NCBI RefSeq assembly: GCF_003208435.1
Contig: NZ_QKMF01000018.1
Coordinates: 1 to 64,000, forward strand
Reading direction: 5' to 3'
DNA: 64,000 nucleotides
Source of the DNA: Pelagimonas varians
Lineage (GTDB): Bacteria > Pseudomonadota > Alphaproteobacteria > Rhodobacterales > Rhodobacteraceae
In this document: piece after piece, positions 24,956 through 34,923 of the stretch
Position numbering within the stretch: position 1 is the stretch's first letter
How the letters are laid out: each line of letters begins with the position of its first letter
Position numbers and translations under genes: made by a program
The notes under the pieces: model-generated
Databases searched by the model: none
What the model saw: the letters and a program-made list of their open reading frames with translations, nothing else
Told to the model about the DNA's origin: nothing

Positions 24956-26871
24956 GCCTGAGAGCTCCGCGCCGCTTTGCGGTCTTCGCGTTCCCGGAAA
25001 AGGCGGGCTTGCAGCTCTTTGATGTGGGGCCTGTCTTTCTTGGGGTAGGCTTCAAGCGGGGGGTCACCGCCATAGAGCGCCTGCAATGTCACGTCCCGCG
25101 CGATGGGCGCCGCAGCGGTTGAGCCGCCGCCGCCATGCTCCACAATGACCGCAACGGCGATTTTTGGATCATCCCACGGGGCAAAATTCACAAACAGTGC
25201 ATGGTCGCGTTTTTCCCAAGCAACCGCTTTGTTGTCGACCACCGTTGAGGACACCTGCGCGGTTCCGGTTTTGCCAGCCATGCGGTTACCCTCGGCGATG
25301 ATGCGCGATTTGTAGGCTGTGCCGCGCCGGTTGTTGCTGACCGAATACATGGCACGGTGGATTTGCAGCAGATGATTTGGATTAAGCCCCAAATCCTGTC
25401 CCGCCTGCGAAGGTGTGTCCTCATTACCTACCCGCTTGACCAAGCGCGGCGAAATGCTGCGACCGGTGGCAATGCGCGCCGCCATTACGGCCAACTGCAT
25501 CGGTGATGTCAAAACAAAGCCCTGTCCGATCGAAGCATTGACGGAGTCGCCAATCACCCAGTCCTGGCCTTGTTGGCGCTTTTTCCACGCTTTGTCGGGA
25601 ACGAGACCGCTGGTGACAGCTGACATCGGAACGTCAAAGGCTTCACCAAGGCCCAGCCGCCGCGCCATGGCCGCAATCCGTTCGATCCCGACCTTGAGCG
25701 CAAGATCATAGTAATAGACATCGCAGCTGTGACGCAGGCTTTGCTCAAGGTTAATGTTGCCGTGGCCCGAGCGCTTCCAACAATGAAATCTACGCCCGCT
25801 GACTTCCAAATGACCGGGGCAATAGACGGTTTCATCTGGCGCAATCAAACCTGCATCCAAACCCGCGAGAGCAGTGACCATTTTGAACGTCGATCCGGGC
25901 GGGTAAGCGTCTTGCACTGTCTTTGAAGCCAATGGACGGTGGTCATTGTCGCGCAAGATTGAATAGTCGGCAGTGGAAATGCCCCGGACGAATTTGTTGG
26001 GGTCGTAGCTGGGGGCGGAGACAATGGCCTTAAGGTCACCATGTTCCAGATCCATCACCACGACAGATGCTGATTCTTCGCCCAAACGGGCAGTGATATA
26101 ATCTTGAAGCTCGGTATCGACGGTCAGTTGCAGGTCATCACCGGCCTTGCCTTCGCGGCGATCCAATTCGCGCATCACCCGGTTGGCCGAGTTCACTTCG
26201 ACGCGTTTGGCACCGGCTTCGCCGCGAAGAAGGTCTTCGTATTTGGCTTCGATGCCGACCTGTCCAAACTGAAACCCCGGTAGGCTCAGGACAGCTGGCG
26301 GATCTTCGTAGCGGCGCAGGTTGCGTTCTTGAACCTTGGCAACATACCCGGCCACATGCGCGTATAGGTTTGTTTGTGGATAGGTGCGCGACTGGCCAAC
26401 TTCGGTGGAAACCCCTGGTAGGGCAGGCGCATTGGCCGCGACACGGCTGATGTCCTCCCAACTGACGCGATCCGCTATGGTGACCGGATCAAAGGGGCGG
26501 GAGTTTTGTATTGCGGTCAAGGCGCGGTTCAGGTCATTTTCGTCCAGCTCTACCAGCATTGACAGGCGGGAAATGACATCTTGGACGTCATGGGCATCTT
26601 CGGGGACCAGGATGATGCGATAGGTCGGTTCATTTTCGGCAATGACCGTGCCATTTCGATCAAAGATGCGGCCACGGGTCGGCGGAATAAAGCGGATGCT
26701 GATCCGGTTTTCTTCGGCAAGCAGGCGAAATTCATCTGCTTGGTCCACTTGCAAGTGACGCATACGCAGGGCCAGCAGCCCGGCAAAGCCCAGCTGACCC
26801 GCCCCCAACAAAAGACCGCGCCGCGAAATACGGCGGGCGCTTTCGGCGGTTTCGCGTGCTGTGCGTCTCAT
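24952..26871 (-). CDS. mrdA: Penicillin-binding protein 2
   Basis: Elongasome transpeptidase of 639 residues: one N-terminal membrane helix, a pedestal domain starting at RGRIFDRNG, and the penicillin-binding domain. Active-site motifs are STFK in PPGSTFKM (nucleophilic Ser), SCD in RHSCDVYYYDLA, and KTG in MAGKTGTAQ. It cross-links peptidoglycan in the lateral wall together with RodA. It overlaps mreD and rodA by four bases each. Confidence 0.97.
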   Translation of the reverse strand: MRRTARETAESARRISRRGLLLGAGQLGFAGLLALRMRHLQVDQADEFRLLAEENRISIRFIPPTRGRIFDRNGTVIAENEPTYRIILVPEDAHDVQDVISRLSMLVELDENDLNRALTAIQNSRPFDPVTIADRVSWEDISRVAANAPALPGVSTEVGQSRTYPQTNLYAHVAGYVAKVQERNLRRYEDPPAVLSLPGFQFGQVGIEAKYEDLLRGEAGAKRVEVNSANRVMRELDRREGKAGDDLQLTVDTELQDYITARLGEESASVVVMDLEHGDLKAIVSAPSYDPNKFVRGISTADYSILRDNDHRPLASKTVQDAYPPGSTFKMVTALAGLDAGLIAPDETVYCPGHLEVSGRRFHCWKRSGHGNINLEQSLRHSCDVYYYDLALKVGIERIAAMARRLGLGEAFDVPMSAVTSGLVPDKAWKKRQQGQDWVIGDSVNASIGQGFVLTSPMQLAVMAARIATGRSISPRLVKRVGNEDTPSQAGQDLGLNPNHLLQIHRAMYSVSNNRRGTAYKSRIIAEGNRMAGKTGTAQVSSTVVDNKAVAWEKRDHALFVNFAPWDDPKIAVAVIVEHGGGGSTAAAPIARDVTLQALYGGDPPLEAYPKKDRPHIKELQARLFREREDRKAARSSQA

Positions 26872-27410
26872 AACTTGCGCCCTGTTTTGTCGAATTCACC
26901 CTGCTTGCCGCGCCGCGATCCAAAGGCCAGAAAGCTGGCCCCGGCGATCAGCGGATAGACGAGCATTGTCATACCATATTGCATCATAGACAATGAAAGC
27001 GCCCCTGGCGACACAATCAAGAGCCCCAGAACGATGCGATAGGTCAGGGTGGCAAGAAACAGCGTAGTGGCCACCGTCAGCCATTCCGCAACAAAGGTGT
27101 TTTCCCGCAAAGTCCTGTCCCGCGATTTTAACCACTCGGTCGAAAACAACATCAGCAAGGCCCAAAGGCCCGGTGGGCGTTGCAGCAGTAAATCCGCCAG
27201 CAACATGGTCAAAGCCACCAGCAACATCGGCACATATTGCGGGCGCCGCAGCGCCCACGCAAAGGTCAGCGCAACCAAAAGGTCAGGCCCGGCAAAGCGG
27301 GTCGGCGTGGTCTCCAGCGGCAAAAGATGGGCGATCAGAATCACCAGCGCAATGCCAAGATAGACAAAGCGCATAAGCCAGACTTTGGCCGGACTTCGCT
27401 CAGCCATCAT
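26868..27410 (-). CDS. mreD: Rod-shape-determining protein MreD
   Basis: A 180-residue inner-membrane protein with five or six hydrophobic segments and little sequence identity to other families. The call relies on the membrane pattern (IALVILIAHLLPL, LVALTFAWALRRPQYVP, LLVALTMLLADLLLQRP) and position between mreC and mrdA. It links MreB/MreC to the synthesis enzymes. The start overlaps the mreC end by 11 bases. Confidence 0.9.
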   Translation of the reverse strand: MMAERSPAKVWLMRFVYLGIALVILIAHLLPLETTPTRFAGPDLLVALTFAWALRRPQYVPMLLVALTMLLADLLLQRPPGLWALLMLFSTEWLKSRDRTLRENTFVAEWLTVATTLFLATLTYRIVLGLLIVSPGALSLSMMQYGMTMLVYPLIAGASFLAFGSRRGKQGEFDKTGRKL

Positions 27411-28314
27411 TCGGCTCGGCGGGGGCTGGCAGCAGTGCGTCCGATCCAGGGAGATCTTGCGGAAGGATCAACCCGCTTGGCTGCGTCACGCGGCGGGCCC
27501 CATGGTCGCGAAGCACACGCAAAAACTCGAGCCGTTCATAGTCCGCCGCCAAGCGGGCACGCAGCCGTCCACCGGGGTCTTGGGTGACTTTGCCGATCAA
27601 CAGACCTGGGGGGAAGACTTCGCCGTCGCCGGTTGTGACGATGCTGTCACCGGGGCGTACTTGATCCGGGTTTTCCAGAAAATCGATGGGCGGGGCTGCG
27701 GTGTTGTCACCGGCAATCAAAACCCGCTGGCCAGAAGGCAGAATTTCAGCGGGTATGCGGGACGCAGTATCGGTCAACAAAATGACACGGCTGGTATTTG
27801 GGCCGACCCCGGCAATCCGGCCAACCAACCCGATCCCGTCCATTGTCGCCCATCCGTCTACGATACCATCGCGAGAGCCGACATTGATCAGGACCGATTG
27901 GCGAAAAGGGGATCCAGAATCGGCCATGACCACGCCAGTGACAAAGGTCAGACGCGGATCAAGCCGGACATTGTTTAAGTCGCGAAGCCGCGCATTTTCT
28001 TGCCGCAGCTGCAACGCGGCTTCCTTCCAAGCAGTCATTTTGCGCAATTCGCTGCGCAGCTCTTGGTTTTGTTCGTGAATGCTTTGGTAGCTTTGGAAAT
28101 TGCGCAAAATGCGCACGGTTGCCGTGACCGGTGCCATGGCCCAATCCATGCGCGGCACAACACTGTCTACAATTTGCGCGCGAAACCGTTCCACCCGAGG
28201 GGAGTCGATGCGCCAAACCAAAAACAATGAAATAAAGCATAAGGCCAAGACAACCAAAAGGAGCCGCTTGAGCGGGCGGGTGAAATCCTCGCTTGATCCG
28301 CGGTCCTGAGCCAA
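27400..28314 (-). CDS. mreC: Rod-shape-determining protein MreC
   Basis: Bitopic scaffold of the elongasome, 304 residues. One membrane helix near residues 17-35 (LLLVVLALCFISLFLVW) is followed by a helical coiled-coil stretch (roughly 70-105) and then the beta-barrel domain (RLTFVTGVVMADSGSPFRQ, VLINVGSRDGI, GRIAGVGPNTSRVILLTD). The 115-base space to mreB holds two hairpins, so it may have its own promoter or be expressed at a lower level than mreB. Confidence 0.93.
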   Translation of the reverse strand: MAQDRGSSEDFTRPLKRLLLVVLALCFISLFLVWRIDSPRVERFRAQIVDSVVPRMDWAMAPVTATVRILRNFQSYQSIHEQNQELRSELRKMTAWKEAALQLRQENARLRDLNNVRLDPRLTFVTGVVMADSGSPFRQSVLINVGSRDGIVDGWATMDGIGLVGRIAGVGPNTSRVILLTDTASRIPAEILPSGQRVLIAGDNTAAPPIDFLENPDQVRPGDSIVTTGDGEVFPPGLLIGKVTQDPGGRLRARLAADYERLEFLRVLRDHGARRVTQPSGLILPQDLPGSDALLPAPAEPNDG

Positions 28315-28374
28315 GCGGCCTCCGTCCTTTGGTGTGTCGTTTAAACAGTTGTGGGACCTTGCGGCGCGCGCAGC

Positions 28375-28416
28375 AAGATTTTTTCAAAAATCTTAAAAAT
28401 TCCGTTTACGGAATTT
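28375..28416 (-). terminator. Double hairpin between mreB and mreC
   Basis: Two adjacent perfect dyads: AAATTCCG/CGGAATTT with a four-base loop at 28397-28416, and AAGATTTTT/AAAAATCTT at 28375-28394. Read on the minus strand after mreB, the first hairpin is followed by TTTTTAAG, as in an intrinsic terminator. Confidence 0.75.
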
Positions 28417-28429
28417 GGGTGCGTCTGGG

Positions 28430-29815
<1,386 letters not shown>

Positions 29816-32323
29816 ATGAAAACCCAAGTCAAAGCTCTTGTCGTCGGTGGCGGTGCCATCGGTACTTCGATCGCATATCATCTGGCCAAAGCGGGCTGGG
29901 ATGATGTGATGCTGATCGAGAGGGACGAGTTGACCTCAGGCTCGACATGGCATGCCGCGGGTCTGCTGCCGTTGTTCAACATGTCGTATGCGACGACACA
30001 CATCCACAAATACTCGGTCGATTTCTATAAGGGGCTTGAAGAGGAAACCGGATTGAACGCCGGATTCGCAGTGGTTGGCAACTTGCGTATGGCGCAAACG
30101 GATGCGCGTATGGATGAATACATGCTGTACGCCTCTACGGCAGAAACTTGTGATGTGCCTTACGAATGGCTCACCCCGGATGAGATCAAGGCCCGCTGGC
30201 CGCTGATCCGTACCGATGACCTCAAGGGCGCTTTGTACCACAACTCAGACGGATATATTAATCCGGCGGACGTGACCCAGGCGATGGCCAAAGGGGCACG
30301 CCAGCACGGAGCGGAGATTGTTCGCCGGTTGCAAGCTGACAGCTTTGAATGGACCGGAACCCATTGGAATGTGACTTGCACCAAAATGGTGGAAAAGGGC
30401 GGTAATTTGGTGCCCGGCGACGAACAGGTTGTGATCACCGCTGAACATGTCGTGACCGCATCTGGAAACCACGCACAGCGTACGGCGAAAATGCTCGGGA
30501 TTAAAATTCCTGCCATTCCGGTTGAACACCAGTTTATCGTTATGGACCAAGATCCTGCCTTGGTTGAATACCGCAAAGAGGGCGGTGCCGAGCATCCGGT
30601 GATACGCGACGCAGATTCGCAAAGCTACGTCCGCGAGGAGCGGGGCGGCTGGATCTTGGGCGTCTATGAAAAGAACGCTCCGGCTTGCTTTGAACACGGT
30701 GTGCCGGACAGTTTCCGCGCTGACCTTTTCCCGCTGGCGCTCGACCGGATCGAAGAGCAGTACATGGCGATGATCCACCGCATTCCGACCTGCGAGGAAA
30801 GCGGCCTTAAGGATGATTTCAACGGCCCGATTTGCTACACACCTGACGGCAACCCGCTTGTCGGCCCTGCACCGGGGTTGCGCAACATGTGGCTGGCTGA
30901 AGGGTTCTCGTTCGGGATCACTGCGGCAGGCGGCACTGGCTATTACCTTGCACAGATGATGGTTGAGGGAGAGGCCGAGATTGACATGGCCTCGCTCGAC
31001 CCGAAACGCTATGCGCAAAACTGGATGACCACCGAATTCGCGGCGCGCAAAAACGAAGAATGCTACGACCACGTCTATATTCTACACCACCCTGACGAAG
31101 AACGCCCCGCGTGCCGTCCTTTGCGCACTGGGCCAGTTTATGATCGCCAAAAAGCGCTGGGCGCTCAGTTCGGTTGGGTCAACGGATGGGAACGTCCCAA
31201 CTACTACGGCCCGCTTGATGCTGCTACAACGTTTGACGAAGAAAGCCGCAGCTTCCGGCGCGGAAAGTGGTGGGAGTACGCCGTCGAAGAGGCCAAGGCG
31301 ATCCGCAATGGTGTTGGCCTTGTCGATGCCTCTGCCTTTACCAAGCACGTGATCAAAGGGCCGGGCGCTACTGAATTCCTCGATTGGTTCACCTGCAACA
31401 AGCTGCCCAAAGTCGGCCGGATCAATCTGACCTATGCGCTGACCGCTGCTGGCACAACCCGCACGGAATACACCATCGTCCGGATGAAAGAGCACGAATA
31501 CTACATCGTCTCGGCCGGTGCGTGGACAGCCTATGACGCTGATTTCCTCCGCAAAGCCGCCGAGGACAAGATGGAAAGTTTTGGCTACATCGAAATTCAG
31601 GATGTCACCACTCAGTGGGGGGTTTTTGCCATAGCGGGGCCAAAATCGCGTGAGGTATTAAACGAGTTGGTCGTAGATGCGGATCCGGACACCGTACTGA
31701 GCAACAAGCGTTTCCCATGGCTAACCGCGCGCCAGATCGAACTGGGCATGTGTCCGGTGAACGCCATTCGTGTCGCCTATACTGGCGAGTTGGGTTGGGA
31801 GCTGCATCACCCGATCGAGATGCAAACCTACCTGTGGGACCAGTTGATGACGGCTGGCGAAAAGCACGGCATGAAACTGGTGGGCGCACGCGCGCAAAAC
31901 TGGCTGCGTCAGGAAAAATCCTACCGCGCCTTTGGCAATGAATTGGGCCGCGACGCAACACCTGCCGAGGCCGACTTGCCACGCTTTATTGACTTGTCCA
32001 AGGACTTCCACGGCAAAGAGGCGATGCAGGCCACCGGAGTGCGCGCCAAATGCTGCACGCTGCTGATCGACGGGCCGGAAGATGCCGATCCATGGGGACG
32101 CGAAGTGCTCTATACCCATGATGGCATCCGCGTTGGTCGCCTGACGTCTGGTGGTTTTTCGGTCGCCTTTGGCCAAAGCATTGGCATGGGCTATGTGACG
32201 CCCGATCTGGCGGTCGAAGGCACCAAGCTAAAGGTCAAAATGCAAAACAAACTGTGGGATGCCACCGTCACCTGTGACAGCCCCTATGATCCAAGTAACG
32301 CGGCGATCCGGAAGGACGGCTAA
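29816..32323 (+). CDS. Dimethylglycine/sarcosine dehydrogenase-like fusion
   Basis: An 835-residue enzyme of the DMGDH/SARDH family. The N-terminal FAD domain has the GGGAIGTSIAYHLAKAG loop, and SGSTWHAAGLLP contains the His that binds FAD covalently in known members. The oxidase domain continues to about residue 400 (CYTPDGNPLVGPAPGLRNMWLAEGF), and the second half is a GcvT-like aminomethyltransferase domain that passes formaldehyde to tetrahydrofolate (TGELGWELHHPIE). Substrate is probably an N-methylated glycine or a related osmolyte product. GGAG precedes the ATG. It appears monocistronic. Confidence 0.85.
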   Translation: MKTQVKALVVGGGAIGTSIAYHLAKAGWDDVMLIERDELTSGSTWHAAGLLPLFNMSYATTHIHKYSVDFYKGLEEETGLNAGFAVVGNLRMAQTDARMDEYMLYASTAETCDVPYEWLTPDEIKARWPLIRTDDLKGALYHNSDGYINPADVTQAMAKGARQHGAEIVRRLQADSFEWTGTHWNVTCTKMVEKGGNLVPGDEQVVITAEHVVTASGNHAQRTAKMLGIKIPAIPVEHQFIVMDQDPALVEYRKEGGAEHPVIRDADSQSYVREERGGWILGVYEKNAPACFEHGVPDSFRADLFPLALDRIEEQYMAMIHRIPTCEESGLKDDFNGPICYTPDGNPLVGPAPGLRNMWLAEGFSFGITAAGGTGYYLAQMMVEGEAEIDMASLDPKRYAQNWMTTEFAARKNEECYDHVYILHHPDEERPACRPLRTGPVYDRQKALGAQFGWVNGWERPNYYGPLDAATTFDEESRSFRRGKWWEYAVEEAKAIRNGVGLVDASAFTKHVIKGPGATEFLDWFTCNKLPKVGRINLTYALTAAGTTRTEYTIVRMKEHEYYIVSAGAWTAYDADFLRKAAEDKMESFGYIEIQDVTTQWGVFAIAGPKSREVLNELVVDADPDTVLSNKRFPWLTARQIELGMCPVNAIRVAYTGELGWELHHPIEMQTYLWDQLMTAGEKHGMKLVGARAQNWLRQEKSYRAFGNELGRDATPAEADLPRFIDLSKDFHGKEAMQATGVRAKCCTLLIDGPEDADPWGREVLYTHDGIRVGRLTSGGFSVAFGQSIGMGYVTPDLAVEGTKLKVKMQNKLWDATVTCDSPYDPSNAAIRKDG

Positions 32324-32335
32324 CGGCTTCTTCTG

Positions 32336-32386
32336 TCTGAAAATATCCCGGGGGAAGCCACCAAAGGTGGCGGGGGCAGCGCCCCA
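32336..32386. repeat. Intergenic tandem-hairpin repeat, copy 2
   Basis: Same structure as the element at 22113-22155: AAATATCCCGGGGG, a GCCACC/GGTGGC hairpin, then GGGGGCAGCGCCCC. It lies 13 bases after the stop of the DMGDH-like gene. Confidence 0.75.
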
Positions 32387-32403
32387 ATTCCCCCATTGGT
32401 CTC

Positions 32404-32452
32404 AAAGCGCCGATTGGCTATGGTCTCCTCGATCCGCGCCAATCGGCGCTTT
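32404..32452 (+). terminator. Perfect 15-bp hairpin before ytoQ
   Basis: AAAGCGCCGATTGGC at 32404-32418 pairs perfectly with GCCAATCGGCGCTTT at 32438-32452, with a 19-base loop. It ends only 18 bases before the ytoQ start codon. It may terminate upstream transcription or regulate ytoQ. Confidence 0.6.
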
Positions 32453-32470
32453 AACATTAAAGAGGCCACA

Positions 32471-32923
32471 ATGACTTTCCACGTATACCTGTCCGGAGAA
32501 ATCCACACTGATTGGCGCGAGCAGATCATCGCCGGTGCCGAAGGTTTGGATGTCGTGTTTTCCGCCCCGAATACTGATCACGCCTCAAGTGACGATTGCG
32601 GGGTCGCGATTTTGGGGGCCGAGGACAACAAGTTCTGGCACGATCACAAGGGCGCGCAGATGAATGCCATCCGGACGCGCAAGTTGATCGAAGAGGCGGA
32701 TGTTGTTGTAGTGCGATTTGGCGAAAAATACCGCCAATGGAATGCCGCATTTGACGCCGGATATGCCAGCGCACTGGGCAAATCTCTGATCATTTTGCAG
32801 CAGCCCGAGCACGACCACCCGCTCAAGGAAGTTGACGCAGCCGCACTTGCCGTTGCCCGCACGCCAGAGCAGGTCGTGCAAATCCTGCGTTATGTTCAAA
32901 CCGGGGATCTGCCAGTGGGCTGA
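32471..32923 (+). CDS. YtoQ family protein
   Basis: A 150-residue soluble protein starting [16 protein letters not shown]. The YLSGEIH opening, the [21 protein letters not shown] stretch and [19 protein letters not shown] match the YtoQ family, which is related in fold to nucleoside 2-deoxyribosyltransferases; its reaction is not established. AAAGAGG precedes the ATG at 32471; the longer frame from 32396 runs through a 15-bp hairpin and I reject it. The nearest strong hairpin precedes it, so expression may be conditional. Confidence 0.82.
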   Translation: MTFHVYLSGEIHTDWREQIIAGAEGLDVVFSAPNTDHASSDDCGVAILGAEDNKFWHDHKGAQMNAIRTRKLIEEADVVVVRFGEKYRQWNAAFDAGYASALGKSLIILQQPEHDHPLKEVDAAALAVARTPEQVVQILRYVQTGDLPVG

Positions 32924-33051
32924 GTTTCCCATCGGGGAAACCTATATCTAGTTTCCCACTTTTATTGCCAGTGCCCCCATGCGCAAACTTAACGCGAGTT
33001 AACAATGTGGGCGATGGGCCCATACAGCGAAAAAAAACGGGGAAGTGGGAC

Positions 33052-33474
33052 ATGCTTCAAGAATTCAAAGATTTTATTGCCAAGGGCAACGTCATGGATA
33101 TGGCGGTGGGTATCATCATTGGTGCAGCCTTTACGGCCATTGTCAGCTCGCTTGTTGGCGATCTGATCAATCCGATCATCGGGCTGTTCATGGGCGGTGT
33201 TGATTTTACTGAATGGTACTACGCGCTTGATGGAAATGAATATGCCGCCCTTGCAGCGGCAGAAGAAGCCGGCGCGCCTGTCTTTGCTGTTGGCCGCTTT
33301 GTTATGGCCATCATCAATTTCCTGATCATCGCCTTTGTGGTCTTTATGCTGGTGAAAATGGTCAACAAGGCCAAAGCCGCGACAGAAGAACCAGAAGCCC
33401 CGAAGGAAGAGGCACCAAAAGGCCCCACCGAACTGGATATTTTGATGGAAATCCGCGACTCTTTGCAGAAATAA
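33052..33474 (+). CDS. mscL: Large-conductance mechanosensitive channel
   Basis: A 140-residue inner-membrane channel that opens under osmotic downshock. The first helix [19 protein letters not shown] and the pore helix [20 protein letters not shown] carry the family signature, a second helix ([17 protein letters not shown]) follows, and the C-terminal bundle ends [15 protein letters not shown] 33052 has GGAAGTGGGA upstream; the frame from 32965 is longer but not conserved. A strong bidirectional terminator follows. Confidence 0.96.
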   Translation: MLQEFKDFIAKGNVMDMAVGIIIGAAFTAIVSSLVGDLINPIIGLFMGGVDFTEWYYALDGNEYAALAAAEEAGAPVFAVGRFVMAIINFLIIAFVVFMLVKMVNKAKAATEEPEAPKEEAPKGPTELDILMEIRDSLQK

Positions 33475-33493
33475 GCACCTGCAAAGCGTAGTG

Positions 33494-33520
33494 AAAAGGG
33501 GCCCTGTCGGGGCCCCTTTT
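33494..33520. terminator. Bidirectional terminator after mscL
   Basis: A perfect 11-base stem (AAAAGGGGCCC with GGGCCCCTTTT) and five-base loop, followed by TT on the plus strand and preceded by A-rich sequence. It serves mscL and the convergent peroxiredoxin-like gene. Confidence 0.93.
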
Positions 33521-33525
33521 TTGGT

Positions 33526-34062
33526 TTAGACCTCGCCGGTGTATTCGCCGCGTGCGGGATAGTTGTTGGCGATAGCAAAATCCAGTGCACCAACCAGTTC
33601 CGAAAAATGTGGACGCATAAACGGCATGGTCTGGACCGAACCAAAGTACAAAGTCTGGTCGGGGCTGACCAAAAACAGACCCGGTTCGGAAAACAGGGCT
33701 GGTTCTTCGATCCCGATGGATGTTTTCCCGCGTGAGGTGGAAATATAAAGTCCCCAATCGCGCGCAACTTGCAGCGGCAAATCATAGGCTATTGGCAGGC
33801 TCTTGGCTTCGATCTTGTCTGCCATCAGGCGACTGCGCTCTTCGTTGTCAGAGCTGACAGCAACAACATTCACGCCGCGCTCTGCGAACTTGTCCTGAAG
33901 CTTTTGCAGCTCAATCAGGTAGTTGGCGCAGACGGGGCAGTGAAGGCCGCGGAAAAAGCAGACAATTGTGCCACGCTCAGGTGTCTGAGAGGCGAGATCA
34001 AATTCGCCGTGGTCCAGTGTTGGAAGTGTCAGACCGGGAGTCTTTTGGCGGGGCATCAACAT
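33526..34062 (-). CDS. Peroxiredoxin-like (AhpC/TSA family) protein
   Basis: A 178-residue thioredoxin-fold protein. Cys near residue 41-44 lies in FFRGLHCPVCANYL, where the first Cys is the probable peroxidatic residue and the CxxC pair may form a disulfide. The block VVAVSSDNEERSR is typical of thiol-specific antioxidant proteins. It probably reduces peroxides in the cytosol. I chose ATG 34062 for the AGGAAAAC site; 34113 would add a low-complexity tail. It is divergent from an AraC regulator, which may control it. Confidence 0.82.
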   Translation of the reverse strand: MLMPRQKTPGLTLPTLDHGEFDLASQTPERGTIVCFFRGLHCPVCANYLIELQKLQDKFAERGVNVVAVSSDNEERSRLMADKIEAKSLPIAYDLPLQVARDWGLYISTSRGKTSIGIEEPALFSEPGLFLVSPDQTLYFGSVQTMPFMRPHFSELVGALDFAIANNYPARGEYTGEV

Positions 34063-34080
34063 GTGTGTTTTCCTATTTGA

Positions 34081-34115
34081 GCTTGACGATTTGGCCATAT
34101 TGCGCAATTTCAAGC
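34081..34115. promoter_or_regulatory. Candidate operator between peroxiredoxin-like and araC genes
   Basis: GCTTGA at 34081-34086 pairs with TCAAGC at 34110-34115, enclosing the palindrome ATTGCGCAAT at 34099-34108. It occupies an 89-bp divergent promoter region, a natural site for the AraC protein. Confidence 0.35.
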
Positions 34116-34151
34116 AAGATAAATCCGATTAACCTAACAGTATGGCCGATA

Positions 34152-34916
34152 ATGTCTGAAAAACCCAATGCTGACAGACCCAGACCAGATAGGCTTGCCG
34201 ATTTGATTGAGCGGTTTGACCTGACAATTACGCCTGTCACAAACCGGCCCGCCAACCTGATAGTGTTGGGCGATCCCGACGGAGCCCCAAAAACCGTTTT
34301 GTTTCTCAAGCAAGGAGAGATCGTTGCAGATGCGCAGTTTGCGGCCCAAGTGGGCTGGGGCGGCGCTGACAATCCGCTCGATTCCGGGATGCCGTCGCGG
34401 ATTGAAATGCCTATCGGCAGCCCGGATTTGCAGGGGCTTGCGGTTGCTCTGAAATGGGAGGCAGATGCCCATCGGTGCGGGGTTGCGTCTGTTTTGCGGC
34501 GGCTGTCCGAAGTGATGATTGTTCGGTTATTGCGGTTCCAGTTTGATTCAGGCTGCACCGAAATCGGTGTATTGGCCGGATTGACCGATCTACGCCTGTC
34601 GCGAGCCATCGTTGCGATCCACAACCGGCCAGGGCATGGATGGACCAGTGGTGATTTGGCGGTCGAAGCAGGCCTGTCATCGTCCCGGTTCTCGGAACTT
34701 TTCTCGCAAAAGGTCGGCCTATCACCGATGGCCTATTTGCGGCAATGGCGGCTAACGGTGGCGCGCCAAGACCTGACACATGGCCAAAGGGTTGAGGCCG
34801 TGTCGCGCCGCTACGGGTATGGATCACCCGAAGCGTTCACGCGGGCATTCCGGCAGAAATACGGGGTGCCGCCCCTTGCCATTCGGGCGCGGGCGGGGGC
34901 GACACTGGGGGCTTAG
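34152..34916 (+). CDS. AraC family transcriptional regulator
   Basis: A 254-residue regulator. The N-terminal part fits the cupin_6 AraC group; the middle block SRAIVAIHNRPGHGWT precedes two helix-turn-helix motifs (GDLAVEAGLSSSRFSELFSQ and AVSRRYGYGSPEAFTRAFRQ). It should bind the divergent promoter shared with the peroxiredoxin-like gene at 33526-34062. I chose ATG 34152; an upstream extension to 33966 is not conserved-looking and would cross that promoter. The inducer is unknown. Confidence 0.85.
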   Translation: MSEKPNADRPRPDRLADLIERFDLTITPVTNRPANLIVLGDPDGAPKTVLFLKQGEIVADAQFAAQVGWGGADNPLDSGMPSRIEMPIGSPDLQGLAVALKWEADAHRCGVASVLRRLSEVMIVRLLRFQFDSGCTEIGVLAGLTDLRLSRAIVAIHNRPGHGWTSGDLAVEAGLSSSRFSELFSQKVGLSPMAYLRQWRLTVARQDLTHGQRVEAVSRRYGYGSPEAFTRAFRQKYGVPPLAIRARAGATLGA

Positions 34917-34923
34917 GAGCGGC

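Noticed and set aside
24173-24961. 262-codon open frame opposite rodA
   Set aside because: It is antisense to a membrane protein, extremely rich in His, Asp and Gln, and has no recognisable domain.
30245-31072. 275-codon open frame opposite the DMGDH-like gene
   Set aside because: Contained in a well-supported enzyme gene; no start signal.
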